Of a stretch of DNA of 10,487 nt, positions 1-7,128 are shown in pieces. The stretch covers positions 1 through 10,487 of the forward strand of contig JAWDMK010000023.1 of assembly GCA_046536675.1 (NCBI GenBank), written 5' to 3'. The stretch is from JAGDYD01 sp046536675 (GTDB taxonomy: Archaea; Micrarchaeota; Micrarchaeia; Micrarchaeales; CABMGC01). The position numbers and the translations under genes were made by a program. The notes beneath the pieces are model-generated. The model worked only from the letters and a program-made list of their open reading frames with translations, had not been told where the DNA came from and searched no databases. Within the stretch, counting starts at the first letter, position 1. Each line of letters begins with the position of its first letter.

Positions 1-597
1 TATAGCGATCCAACTCTCGTCGATTCCGGCATGCCGAATAATGGTAGAAGGATTATTGAGTATGCGAATAACCTGCATGCACAACTAAAGTATATCTTGC
101 TTACACATGCACATGTAGACCACGTGGGAAGCGCCCACTATGTCAAAGAAAAAACAGATGCAAAGGTTGCGATACATGAGGCTGATGCACCATATCTAAA
201 CGGGTCAAAAAAGTTTACAATGCCAAAAGGCTTCCAAGGCCTTTTGTATAGGGTGCTTTACCCATTCATTTCGCCAAAGTCTTTTGAACCAGATATAAAG
301 CTAAAGGATGGCGATTTGATCAATGGCTTTGAAGTTATCAATATTAAAGGCCACACTGAAGGAAGCTGTGCTTTTTATCATAGAGAAACAAGATCACTAT
401 TTATAGGGGATTCTATTAGCATGGAAACAGGCAAGCCATCACTGCCTCCTGATAGATATAATTATGATACAGAATTGCTTAAAAGGTCTCTGAAGAAGAT
501 CCTCGATTTAGATTTTGAAAATTTTTTTCCTGGGCATGGTGATCCAATAATCGGTGGAGCAGGAAGAATTGTAAAAGAATTTGTGCATTCTTTTTAA
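1..597 (+). CDS. Metallo-beta-lactamase-fold hydrolase (5' truncated by window edge)
   Basis: The reading frame is open from base 1 and reads YSDPTLVDSGMP before the first ATG at 31. LVDSGMP is the usual strand just before the active-site helix in this fold, so the true start lies left of the window and the ATG at 31 is internal. Counting from that ATG, the binuclear metal site is complete: THAHVDH (residues 25-31, the HxHxDH motif), H108 in GHTEGS, D127 in GDS and H169 in PGHGDP. This arrangement is that of the glyoxalase II/beta-lactamase-like hydrolases, a family of soluble metal-dependent hydrolases with very varied substrates (thioesters, lactones, phosphodiesters). No RNase-type beta-CASP domain follows, so a small-molecule substrate is more likely. 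The substrate cannot be read from the sequence. The arginine decarboxylase starts 42 bp downstream on the same strand; whether they are cotranscribed is unclear. Confidence 0.87.
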   Translation, partial: YSDPTLVDSGMPNNGRRIIEYANNLHAQLKYILLTHAHVDHVGSAHYVKEKTDAKVAIHEADAPYLNGSKKFTMPKGFQGLLYRVLYPFISPKSFEPDIKLKDGDLINGFEVINIKGHTEGSCAFYHRETRSLFIGDSISMETGKPSLPPDRYNYDTELLKRSLKKILDLDFENFFPGHGDPIIGGAGRIVKEFVHSF

Positions 598-632
598 ATT
601 TGCTATAATAATTTGAAAATTACTATAAGGGG
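591..632 (+). promoter_or_regulatory. Candidate promoter and ribosome binding site of the arginine decarboxylase gene
   Basis: TTTTTAAA at 591-598 is a TATA-like element that would place transcription start near 620. AAGGGG at 627-632 is a strong Shine-Dalgarno match 7 nt before the ATG at 640, and it decides that start over the in-frame TTG at 613. The ribosome binding site is well supported; the promoter is an inference from composition and spacing only. Confidence 0.45.
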
Positions 633-639
633 AATAAAA

Positions 640-1191
640 ATGGATTTGGTTGCCAAAAAGCTCTTTTTCACTAAAGGTGTTGGTAGAGATACAACACCAT
701 TAGGTGCATTCGAGCAAGCATTAAGAGATGCAGGAATACAGCAATTCAACCTTATTAAGGTATCAAGCATAATACCACCACACTGCAAAATAGTAAGCAA
801 AGAAAGAGGCTTAAAGGAGCTACGCAGTGGTGCAGTCACGTTTGTAATACTCAGCAGACTGGAATCAAATGAACCAAATAGATTAATTGCGGCAAGCATT
901 GGTGCAGCAATACCAAAGAATAGAAGCATGTATGGCTACTTAAGCGAATACGAGGCATTCGGAGAGAGCGATGAAGTGGCTGGAATGAAGGCAGAGGAGA
1001 TAGCCGCAAATATGCTCGCATCAACTCTTGGCATAGATTTCAAGGCTGAGGAGAACTGGGAAAAGAAGAAAGAGATAATTAAGATGAGCAACAAAGTGGT
1101 TAAAACTACAAATATAACTCAGTCTGCGATTGTGGGAAAGGATGGTAGGTGGACATGTGTAATTGCTGCTGCGGTATTAATATTAAAGTGA
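640..1191 (+). CDS. pdaD: Pyruvoyl-dependent arginine decarboxylase (PvlArgDC)
   Basis: This enzyme converts arginine to agmatine plus CO2, the first step of archaeal polyamine synthesis (agmatine leads to putrescine and spermidine and is also used to modify tRNA-Ile2). The 183-aa product has the family's usual length. VSSIIPP at residues 41-47 contains the Ser-Ser pair (S42-S43) at which the family's proenzyme cleaves itself into beta and alpha chains, turning the second serine into the pyruvoyl cofactor. Other family hallmarks are the N-terminal FFTKGVGRDTTPLGAFEQAL segment and the SIGAAIP and YLSEYEAFG segments around the active site. The ATG at 640 is chosen because AAGGGG sits 7 nt upstream; the in-frame TTG at 613 would add nine residues with no such site. 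Some homologues act on other substrates, but the arginine assignment is the default for this archaeal type. Confidence 0.94.
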   Translation: MDLVAKKLFFTKGVGRDTTPLGAFEQALRDAGIQQFNLIKVSSIIPPHCKIVSKERGLKELRSGAVTFVILSRLESNEPNRLIAASIGAAIPKNRSMYGYLSEYEAFGESDEVAGMKAEEIAANMLASTLGIDFKAEENWEKKKEIIKMSNKVVKTTNITQSAIVGKDGRWTCVIAAAVLILK

Positions 1192-1252
1192 AAAATAATA
1201 TGCGATACAACTGTTGAAAAATTGGTAGCGCATAATAAGAGTGCTTTTTAGT

Positions 1253-2098
1253 TCAGATCCTGATAAAGGTTGTAATTATAGTAAGGATTCCTAGAACTAA
1301 TACTACTATACCTAAGAAGCTTATATCTCTATTTTTCAATTTATGCGTGATCATAGGGCCTACCTGCGATCCTGCCATGGCACCAAGGGTTATGGCTATA
1401 AAGATAGTAAATGAGGTAATGCTACTCGCAAGCATATAGATTACAAATGCAAAAATGTTGATTAACGCTACAGAGAAAACTGTGATGCCGACTGAGTTCT
1501 TTGCTGGATTACCAGATATAAGGAGACCGGATGTAGATACAGGTCCATAGCCACCTCCACTTATTGCTTTGTTAAAGCCGCTCAATGCTGCGATAGAGAA
1601 TAACTTAAACCATGAAAATGTGGCTTTAGGTTTTGCCACAAGTATGATCCCCATTGCAATCACTAAAAGACCGATATAACTGCTAACATATATTTTCGGT
1701 AGAGAAATGCCAAGCATAGCACCAACTATAGCACCTAGGAGGCCCGTCCCTACCATTATTGCAGCAATTTTACCATCTTTATTCCAGTGCAATATATCTG
1801 CATTCTTAAGTTTATAGTGTCTAAAACTACCCAGCGTTGCAGCAGCAAATTGTGATAATAGGATTGCTGGCACAGCTATTTTAGAAGGCATTCCAACTAT
1901 AAGCAATATTGGTGTACCAACGGTGCCATAGCCCATGCCAAGTGCTGTATCTAACACAGCAAGTACAAAACCGAGAAATAGTAATAGTGCTAAGCTCATA
2001 CTGTGCAAGACAATGTATATTGTAAAAGCTATAGCAGCCATGACCACTGTAAACAAAATAGCCTTAACTTTATTCACCGATATATAAGCAGTGTCCAC
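1253..2098 (-). CDS. TauE/SafE-family membrane permease
   Basis: The 281-aa product is an integral membrane protein with about eight hydrophobic helices. It carries the two internally related family motifs: GMGYGTVGTP near residues 54-63 and SGGGYGPVST near 180-189, each followed by a hydrophobic run with G-P or P-A-K. TauE/SafE proteins export or import small organic or sulphur anions (sulphite, sulphoacetate, taurine-related compounds); the substrate here is not predictable. The frame is open to 2260, but that extension translates the antisense-free body of the tRNA-Pro gene and a non-coding leader. I therefore place the start at GTG 2098, which has AAAGG 7 nt upstream; GTG 2077 is the alternative. 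A palindrome at 2116-2139 overlaps its TATA-like element, suggesting regulated expression. It converges on the arginine decarboxylase gene. Confidence 0.85.
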   Translation of the reverse strand: MDTAYISVNKVKAILFTVVMAAIAFTIYIVLHSMSLALLLFLGFVLAVLDTALGMGYGTVGTPILLIVGMPSKIAVPAILLSQFAAATLGSFRHYKLKNADILHWNKDGKIAAIMVGTGLLGAIVGAMLGISLPKIYVSSYIGLLVIAMGIILVAKPKATFSWFKLFSIAALSGFNKAISGGGYGPVSTSGLLISGNPAKNSVGITVFSVALINIFAFVIYMLASSITSFTIFIAITLGAMAGSQVGPMITHKLKNRDISFLGIVVLVLGILTIITTFIRI

Positions 2099-2105
2099 AT
2101 CCTCG

Positions 2106-2145
2106 CCTTTAATGTATTTTAATGTAACTACATTAAAATTTAAAA
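2106..2145 (-). promoter_or_regulatory. Operator-like palindrome and promoter of the TauE/SafE permease
   Basis: An 11-bp inverted repeat, ATTTTAATGTA (2116-2126) and TACATTAAAAT (2129-2139), is separated by two bases (AC). A third copy of the half-site TTTAATGTA lies at 2108-2116, in direct orientation and exactly 10 bp (one helical turn) from the copy at 2118-2126. On the minus strand the TATA-like run TTTTAAATTTT (2135-2145) overlaps one arm, and the ribosome binding site AAAGG (2106-2110) overlaps the outermost half-site. This is the geometry expected for a dimeric repressor blocking TBP or transcription start. No regulator gene is adjacent. Confidence 0.6.
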
Positions 2146-2203
2146 GGCTTTCGTATTTATGAAAAGGAGTAAAGAAAGGTAAATGTGACTTTCTTATTAG
2201 ATT

Positions 2204-2276
2204 CGGGGAGCCCGAGATTTGAACTCGGGTCGCCAGGTCCCGAACCTGGAAGCCTACCAAGCTAGCAGAGCTCCCC
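2204..2276 (-). tRNA. tRNA-Pro (anticodon CGG)
   Basis: The minus strand folds into a full cloverleaf. The acceptor stem GGGGAGC (2270-2276) pairs with GCTCCCC (2205-2211), the D loop has A14, G18G19 and A21, and the anticodon stem is CCAGG/CCTGG with loop TTCGGGA (anticodon CGG). The variable region is 4 nt (CGAC), and the T arm is CCGAG-TTCAAAT-CTCGG. The discriminator base is G at 2204 and CCA is not encoded. The D stem is weak: 10-25 is a T-T mismatch and 13-22 is a T-G pair. There is no intron. Nucleotide G1 is also the last base of the upstream peptidase's TAG stop codon. Confidence 0.95.
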
Positions 2277-3337
2277 TATAATACGATTGCACCATTCTTA
2301 TCTATAAGAACATCGTCTTCTATTCTTACACCACCAAATCCAACAAAGTAGATGCCAGGTTCAACAGCAAGGGTCATTCCTTTCTTAATTTTTCTATAAG
2401 GTGTGTCCCCAAAAACCGATGCATCATGCGCCTCTAACCCTATACCATGGCCAAGGGCGTGTATAAACTTTCCTTTGTATATGCCACCCTTATACGAATC
2501 AATATATTTCTTAACTTTCTTTCCAACAATATAAGCATCGACACCCGGCTTCAGCATATGTATAGCCATAAGCTGCACGCTCTTTACAAATTTGATCATT
2601 TCCTCTGCACGCTTATTAGATTTACCATATACAAAAGTCCTTGTTATATCTGCACAATAGTTGTTATATTTTGCACCTGTATCGATAAGCACTAGGTCGC
2701 CATCATTTAGTCTTGTTTGATCTGGCATATGATGGGGGAGTGCTGTATTTTTGCCAAATGCTACTATTGTATCAAAAGAATTTCCACTAGCACCCAAAGA
2801 CTTCATTACAAAATCGACTTGTGCTGCAACTTCCAGTTCTGTCATGCCTGCCTTAATAGATTTCTGAACTTCCATTATTGCAAACTTTGTTATCGAAACC
2901 GCTCTTCTTATGTTTGCTATCTCTTCCTCGCTTTTAACAAGTCTTGCTTTAGTAAGGTTTTTGCTAATATCAATTATTTTACTTGGCTTGAATTTTTTTA
3001 TTTTATAATAATCGTTGAAGGAAAGGAAGTTACCATTAACTCCTATAGACTTGCCTTTTATTACTGAAATAGCCTTTTTAAAATTCTTCTTGCTTCCCAA
3101 AACATTAACCACCTCTATTCCCTCTTTAGCTTGAGATAAAGCAGTTTCATATTCAAGTTCTGATGTAAGCACGCTTACCTTCTTTCTTGATGCGATAAGG
3201 AAGTTGTCTTCAAATGTGCCACTAGTGAATCCTGTCAAGTACTTAAAGTTAGGATCTTGCTCGCTGCCATTCTTGATTAGCAAAAGATCTATCTTTGCAC
3301 CAGAAAATATTTTCCTAAGCCTTGCTTCTACTTCCAT
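2276..3337 (-). CDS. M24-family metallopeptidase, Xaa-Pro dipeptidase/aminopeptidase type
   Basis: The 353-aa soluble product has a creatinase-like N-terminal domain (about 1-128) and a pita-bread catalytic domain (about 135-353). All five metal ligands of the M24 family are present: D219 in LIDTGAKY, D230 in CADITRTF, H297 in ALGHGIGLEAHD, E326 in AVEPGIY and E340 in GVRIEDD. H202 in the PHHMP segment matches the usual substrate-binding histidine. The length and two-domain layout fit archaeal prolidase/Xaa-Pro aminopeptidase, which frees amino acids from proline-containing dipeptides or peptide N-termini. The start at ATG 3337 is supported by GAGAGG (3345-3350) 7 nt upstream. The gene overlaps the upstream Nudix gene by 23 bp, so the two are probably cotranslated. 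Its TAG stop codon shares one base with the tRNA-Pro gene. Confidence 0.94.
   Translation of the reverse strand: MEVEARLRKIFSGAKIDLLLIKNGSEQDPNFKYLTGFTSGTFEDNFLIASRKKVSVLTSELEYETALSQAKEGIEVVNVLGSKKNFKKAISVIKGKSIGVNGNFLSFNDYYKIKKFKPSKIIDISKNLTKARLVKSEEEIANIRRAVSITKFAIMEVQKSIKAGMTELEVAAQVDFVMKSLGASGNSFDTIVAFGKNTALPHHMPDQTRLNDGDLVLIDTGAKYNNYCADITRTFVYGKSNKRAEEMIKFVKSVQLMAIHMLKPGVDAYIVGKKVKKYIDSYKGGIYKGKFIHALGHGIGLEAHDASVFGDTPYRKIKKGMTLAVEPGIYFVGFGGVRIEDDVLIDKNGAIVL
2297..2308 (-). promoter_or_regulatory. Possible TATA element for tRNA-Pro inside the peptidase gene
   Basis: Read on the minus strand, TTATAGATAA lies within the final codons of the peptidase gene, centred about 27 nt before tRNA position 1. 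That is the usual archaeal distance from TATA box to transcription start, so the tRNA could be transcribed with little or no 5' leader. This is a weak-consensus element; cotranscription with the peptidase followed by RNase P cleavage is an equally reasonable alternative. Confidence 0.3.
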
Positions 3338-3785
3338 TCAAAAACCTCTCTATCTTATTGATTACAAATCTTTTATTTATAAGTATGTTAGAAAAACCAA
3401 TTTCTTTCTTCAGATCATTTATTCCAGCCCAACGATATGCAGAATTCTCGATATTTAACTTAACGTGCCTTGATTTTGAATAAAATATAAAGCACCTGTT
3501 TTCCCATATCCACTTTTTTGCCTCATCATATAGCTTGACTCTGCACTCGTATAACTTCCTTAGCATCTGCTTCTCTATTCCTACCTCTTCCCTTATCTCA
3601 CGATAAGCTGTTTCTATGTATTTTTCTCCGTTTTTTCTTCCACCTGTTATAAAGAACCATATCCCTGGATTTGTCAAAAAAGGCAGGTTTCTTCGCTTTA
3701 GAAGTAGCACTCTCCTTTTGTTTATGATTATTGCAACAACGCCGTTCCTTTTTACGCGCTTAAGTTTGCTTTTATCTATCTCCAT
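3315..3785 (-). CDS. Nudix hydrolase
   Basis: The 156-aa product contains a complete Nudix box matching GX5EX7REUXEEXGU: it starts in ITGGRKNGE and ends in YREIREEVGI (about residues 48-70 from this start), with the metal-binding glutamates of REIREE intact. Such enzymes cleave nucleoside diphosphates linked to another group (NTPs, NDP-sugars, NADH, Ap4A, oxidised nucleotides). Substrate specificity is not visible. The ATG at 3785 begins MEIDKSKLKR; a TTG at 3794 would add three residues and has no better ribosome binding site. The protein ends in RSKA inside the first codons of the M24 peptidase (23-bp overlap), so the two form a small operon transcribed from the 52-bp intergenic region shared divergently with nreA. 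Confidence 0.93.
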   Translation of the reverse strand: MEIDKSKLKRVKRNGVVAIIINKRRVLLLKRRNLPFLTNPGIWFFITGGRKNGEKYIETAYREIREEVGIEKQMLRKLYECRVKLYDEAKKWIWENRCFIFYSKSRHVKLNIENSAYRWAGINDLKKEIGFSNILINKRFVINKIERFLNGSRSKA

Positions 3786-3837
3786 ATAAACCAAGCAAAT
3801 AAATAAATTTTAGATAATTAAATTATAAATTGATAGC
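3786..3837. promoter_or_regulatory. Divergent promoter region between the Nudix gene and nreA
   Basis: This 52-bp gap between two head-to-head genes is almost pure A/T. TATA-like runs occur for both directions, such as AATTAAATTATAAATT (3815-3830) for nreA and, on the minus strand, AAAATTTATTTATT (3798-3811) for the Nudix gene. The short distances suggest leaderless or near-leaderless transcripts, and no Shine-Dalgarno sequence precedes the ATG of nreA at 3838. Confidence 0.5.
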
Positions 3838-5055
3838 ATGCAGGGGGCTGAAGAAATAAGTATAACGAGGAGCCCGATAGTCTACCTTAATATGCGTGAT
3901 CCTAAATTCCTCAAGTACTATTATAAGATGAAGACTGTCGAGCTTATAAAAGGTGATGAGCTTAGCGGGTCGTCACCACCAGATATCTTTATAGGAAGCT
4001 ATGGTTATCCAAATGTTTTTATATCACCTATGGTCCCACCTCTACATGGCTCTACAGAAGTTCTCTCTACGCCAGAGATGTGGCGGGGAATTGATATACC
4101 AAAGATTGTTGAATATAGAACTCTTCTTGTAAGGGGCATGTACAAATCTAACGTGCATAATGTTGAAAAAGGAAAGGTTGAAGAGCTTATAAGGGACTTT
4201 GCTCTTGCTGAAAAAAATGTAGATGCAAATATAGAGTTTACAAGAAAGCCAGAGCTAAGAGTGGTTTTCGATGAGAATTCACAACCTTTTGGTCCAACTG
4301 CGCCAATGAAAAATATAGAAACAGGCAACATAATCTCTGATAAAAAGCTAGAAACGGCTTATTCAGATACAGACATGGATGCCACAACAGCTATGCTAGA
4401 GCTTTATGAAAAAGGTGTTCCTGTTTCAAAGATACAGAAAGCTCTTTCGGCAGGTCTTCTTGGATTAGGCAAAAACAGGAAGTTTGTACCTACAAGGTGG
4501 AGTATAACAGCAGTTGATGACACAATCTCAAAAAATAAGATAAACAATGCAAAAGAGTATGAGAGCATTGATTCGATAATGGTATATGAGAACGTTGCAC
4601 TTGACAATAGATGGATAATCCTCATGGTTCCTGGAAGCTGGAGCTATGAACTTATCGAAGCATGGTATCCAAATACAACCTGGAATATGAGTAGCAATGA
4701 AATAGCGATATACTCTTCTTACGAGTATTTTGAAGGAAGGCGAACTTACGCTGAGATAGGTGGCTGTTACTATGCAGCTAGGCTTGCTGTTTCAGAGCTT
4801 TTTGAAAGAATAAAGAGACAGGCAACCACCATTATACTTAGAGAAACACACCCAGGCTATACCCTTCCAGTAGGTGTTTGGAATGTAAGAGAACACGTAA
4901 GAGAAGCACTTGAAAAGGAGCCAAAAAGATTTGATGCACTTACTGATGCATTCTCTTATATACATACAAAACTTGATATACCGATTGCGGACTGGATAAA
5001 AAATAGTAGAATATTAAAAGATATATTAAACCAGCGCAGGCTCTTTGGCAGGTAA
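3838..5055 (+). CDS. nreA: NreA-type archaeal DNA repair protein
   Basis: The 405-aa product matches the archaeal Nre family (DUF650/DUF651), which in Haloferax acts with UvrABC and PCNA in repair of mitomycin C damage. The family segments visible are FIGSYGYPNVFIS (51-63), MWRG followed by YRTLLVRG (to residue 100), NRKFVPTRWSITAVDD (213-228), the EAWYPNTTW segment near 274-282 and GGCYYAARLAVSE near 308-320. The C-terminus is QRRLFGR (399-405), which resembles the first half of a PCNA-interacting motif (QxxL followed by F) but lacks the usual terminal aromatic pair. The N-terminal cysteine cluster found in many Nre proteins is missing: the protein begins MQGAEEISITRSP and has no CxxC. The last 30 bp overlap the 3' end of the convergent VirB4-like gene. 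Biochemical function of the family is still poorly defined. Confidence 0.9.
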   Translation: MQGAEEISITRSPIVYLNMRDPKFLKYYYKMKTVELIKGDELSGSSPPDIFIGSYGYPNVFISPMVPPLHGSTEVLSTPEMWRGIDIPKIVEYRTLLVRGMYKSNVHNVEKGKVEELIRDFALAEKNVDANIEFTRKPELRVVFDENSQPFGPTAPMKNIETGNIISDKKLETAYSDTDMDATTAMLELYEKGVPVSKIQKALSAGLLGLGKNRKFVPTRWSITAVDDTISKNKINNAKEYESIDSIMVYENVALDNRWIILMVPGSWSYELIEAWYPNTTWNMSSNEIAIYSSYEYFEGRRTYAEIGGCYYAARLAVSELFERIKRQATTIILRETHPGYTLPVGVWNVREHVREALEKEPKRFDALTDAFSYIHTKLDIPIADWIKNSRILKDILNQRRLFGR

Positions 5056-7056
5056 TGCTTCTGCTTTTATTATCATACTCTTTGTATCCTTCTTATGCTC
5101 TGCTGGTATTAGCAACTTGTACTTCTTTCCCATTATAAGATTATCAAATGTAACTTCACCGTTTGCCACAATAGCAGATGAGATCTTTTCGCCGAGATAA
5201 TAGAGCTCTACTAGCTTATCGTTGTATTCGCTCCCAAGATTTAGCTTTACGCTTGTATAAAAGCGCCTTGTAAAATGATCTTTAATCCTGTACTCTGGCA
5301 GATTAAATTCATTGACTTTTACAAAAACAGGTCCTTCAAGGAGCCTTTCTTTACCATTTGCATATACATAGCTCAGTGCACAAATACCCCTCTCAAGATA
5401 TCTTAACCTATTTGAAGCCTCTTCACCAAAGCCTAGATCAGATAAAGCAAGCTTTACAATGTCTGAACTCTGCCTGAAATAAAACTTATTCTGGCAAAGC
5501 CTCCTTATGGCTGGGTTTATGTCGGTAACATTATGTGTTATTAAAATTAAGCCTATACCTTTCTTTCTAAAGTCCTGGATCCTCTCTCTAAGGTCGAGCG
5601 TTGGGGCAGAAAGCTCATCACCAAATGCAAGCTGTGCTTCCTCTAGCACTAGTAGAAGTCTTAGCTTATCATCACCATCTTCTGCAAATGTATCGACTAT
5701 ATTGTAAACTTGGTTTAGTATAAGTGAATAGAAGAAGGCTTTCATATTATTGCTTACCGCTGACAAATCAAATACAACACCGCTTTTGAAAAGTTTATTA
5801 AAATCTATGCCGTTTCTTTGGGCAAATTCTGGCCTTGAAAGCATAAGCCTTAAATTTTCAAGCGCAGCCATTGTATTTTCACCATGCTTCGTATACTTAA
5901 CCCCAACATTTGTTCTTTTTCCATGCTGTTCGATGATTGCTTCTTCTATTGCTTCATATACCTCTTGTGGGTCTGGATCTTTTGCCAGCTTGTAGACTTT
6001 GTGGAATGCTGCAAGCAGAGCCTTTTCAAGCGAATTTTTATAAGGACCAGCATTAGATGCACTTGCAATCAGCATAGCAAGATTCTCATAAAATTTTTCT
6101 ATAGGCAATTTAGTATCAGACTTAAAGAAATTAATACAGAAATTGTTGCTAGAATAAAGCCTTATTAGCTTAAGGTTGTTTTTAACAGCAAATGAAGCCC
6201 ATTCTTTTGTAGGGGAGATTATAACTACACTACTGCCAGCTCTCAAAGCCTGCTCTGCAATACTCATTGCAGCATAAGTTTTTCCAGTTCCAGGCATACC
6301 GGTTATAATGCTACCCAGATTCAATGCGCTCTTATTTATACCAACACTTATATTGCTACTTTTTATCGAATCTTCTAGAAACTCGCCTATAATTATATCA
6401 CTACCAGTGCGTGGAAAATCAGTTTTAATTTTATCTAACTTTTTAATAAAACTGGGAAATGAAATAAGAGTGGAAGCATATTCACTGCTAATAGGTATTG
6501 AATCTATCTCTGAAAGTTTCTCAAAAGCTTCTCCAATCGAAGAAAAATTTATAGAGCCGAGCTCTATTGTAAAAAGGTTTGGTTCAATCAGCCTGTATAA
6601 ATTATCAAAATCTTTGCTGCTTATAAGAATAAAAAACTTGTAAGAGCGCCCGTTTTCAAAGATTATCTTGTTAAGCATCTCCAGTATAAATTCAAGCATC
6701 TTTCTCTCATCATATTTATAAAATAGTTCCATTTGCATGCTTCCAGAATGAAGGCCCAAGGTTCTTGTAAACCTAACACCATATCTGCTTAGCCTATGCT
6801 CTACTTTCTTCTTAATATTTTCTACATATTTTATATCTGCTGGCACGAATGCAAAAATAAGCTTGCCAGCAAAATTATATATTAGATTTATTACCTTCTC
6901 AACATTGTTTATCTGCTGTGCTATAACAAATTTGAAATCACCGCCTATATCATATGCAATCTTATTAAAACCAGGTTGTTGTATATTAGCATTGCATGAA
7001 ACGATCATTCTCTTATTGTCAAGTTCATATATTAATGAAAAGGCTTCTCCCAACAT
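5026..7056 (-). CDS. VirB4/HerA-superfamily ATPase, last gene of the T4SS-like operon
   Basis: The 676-aa product (from ATG 7056) is a large motor ATPase. Residues 1-245 form an alpha/beta N-terminal region in the style of VirB4/CagE proteins. The RecA-like core has Walker A GMPGTGKT (253-260), Walker B LLLVLEEAQ (467-475) and a sensor-like strand LILITHNVTDI (503-513), with a helical insertion (about 320-420) between them. About 575-676 is a beta-rich C-terminal extension of unknown role. I see no membrane segment, so it should act at the inner face of the membrane, presumably with the small membrane proteins encoded just upstream. The start is uncertain: the frame stays open upstream without ATG, GTG or TTG to 7177, and the extra residues look like real protein (see the CTG 7119 entry). 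Its 3' end overlaps nreA by 30 bp tail to tail. An FtsK/HerA-only role cannot be excluded. Confidence 0.87.
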   Translation of the reverse strand: MLGEAFSLIYELDNKRMIVSCNANIQQPGFNKIAYDIGGDFKFVIAQQINNVEKVINLIYNFAGKLIFAFVPADIKYVENIKKKVEHRLSRYGVRFTRTLGLHSGSMQMELFYKYDERKMLEFILEMLNKIIFENGRSYKFFILISSKDFDNLYRLIEPNLFTIELGSINFSSIGEAFEKLSEIDSIPISSEYASTLISFPSFIKKLDKIKTDFPRTGSDIIIGEFLEDSIKSSNISVGINKSALNLGSIITGMPGTGKTYAAMSIAEQALRAGSSVVIISPTKEWASFAVKNNLKLIRLYSSNNFCINFFKSDTKLPIEKFYENLAMLIASASNAGPYKNSLEKALLAAFHKVYKLAKDPDPQEVYEAIEEAIIEQHGKRTNVGVKYTKHGENTMAALENLRLMLSRPEFAQRNGIDFNKLFKSGVVFDLSAVSNNMKAFFYSLILNQVYNIVDTFAEDGDDKLRLLLVLEEAQLAFGDELSAPTLDLRERIQDFRKKGIGLILITHNVTDINPAIRRLCQNKFYFRQSSDIVKLALSDLGFGEEASNRLRYLERGICALSYVYANGKERLLEGPVFVKVNEFNLPEYRIKDHFTRRFYTSVKLNLGSEYNDKLVELYYLGEKISSAIVANGEVTFDNLIMGKKYKLLIPAEHKKDTKSMIIKAEALPAKEPALV

Positions 7057-7128
7057 AAGGTCGACAAACCCTTTTGTATCAAACCCATCTTGGATAGATT
7101 CAATATTATAGAAGTTCAGAAAACCACC
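7057..7128 (-). promoter_or_regulatory. Possible CTG start (7119) and ribosome binding site for the VirB4-like ATPase
   Basis: In frame with the ATPase, codons above the ATG at 7056 encode NFYNIESIQDGFDTKGF, a pattern like the usual VirB4 N-terminal beta strands. No ATG, GTG or TTG exists there. CTG at 7119-7117 overlaps the stop of the 81-aa gene as CTGA, echoing the ATGA overlap at 7967-7970, and has GGTGG just upstream; it would give 697 aa. ATT at 7104 is another option. ATG 7056 has AAGGG only at an unusually long 12-nt spacing. Confidence 0.4.

Noticed and set aside
31..33. ATG at 31 as the start of the metallo-beta-lactamase gene
   Set aside because: The frame is open to base 1 and encodes the conserved LVDSG strand before this ATG, so the ATG is internal.
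613..639. TTG at 613 as the start of the arginine decarboxylase
   Set aside because: The ribosome binding site AAGGGG lies inside this stretch at the right distance for ATG 640.
1192..1252. Hairpin terminator between the convergent arginine decarboxylase and permease genes
   Set aside because: TATGCG and CGCATA are only 6 bp long with a loop of over 20 nt; a T5 run at 1245-1249 may end transcription, but I would not annotate a structured terminator.
2099..2260. N-terminal extension of the TauE/SafE permease frame to 2260
   Set aside because: The extra 54 codons translate the tRNA-Pro gene and the palindrome-bearing leader; the GTG at 2098 has a good ribosome binding site and gives a normal-length family member.
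2447..3067. Plus-strand frames opposite the M24 peptidase gene
   Set aside because: Cysteine/tyrosine-rich antisense translations of a gene whose five metal ligands are intact.
5507..6643. Several plus-strand open frames opposite the large ATPase gene
   Set aside because: They are antisense shadows of a well-supported P-loop ATPase, with serine/leucine-rich composition and no ribosome binding sites or motifs.
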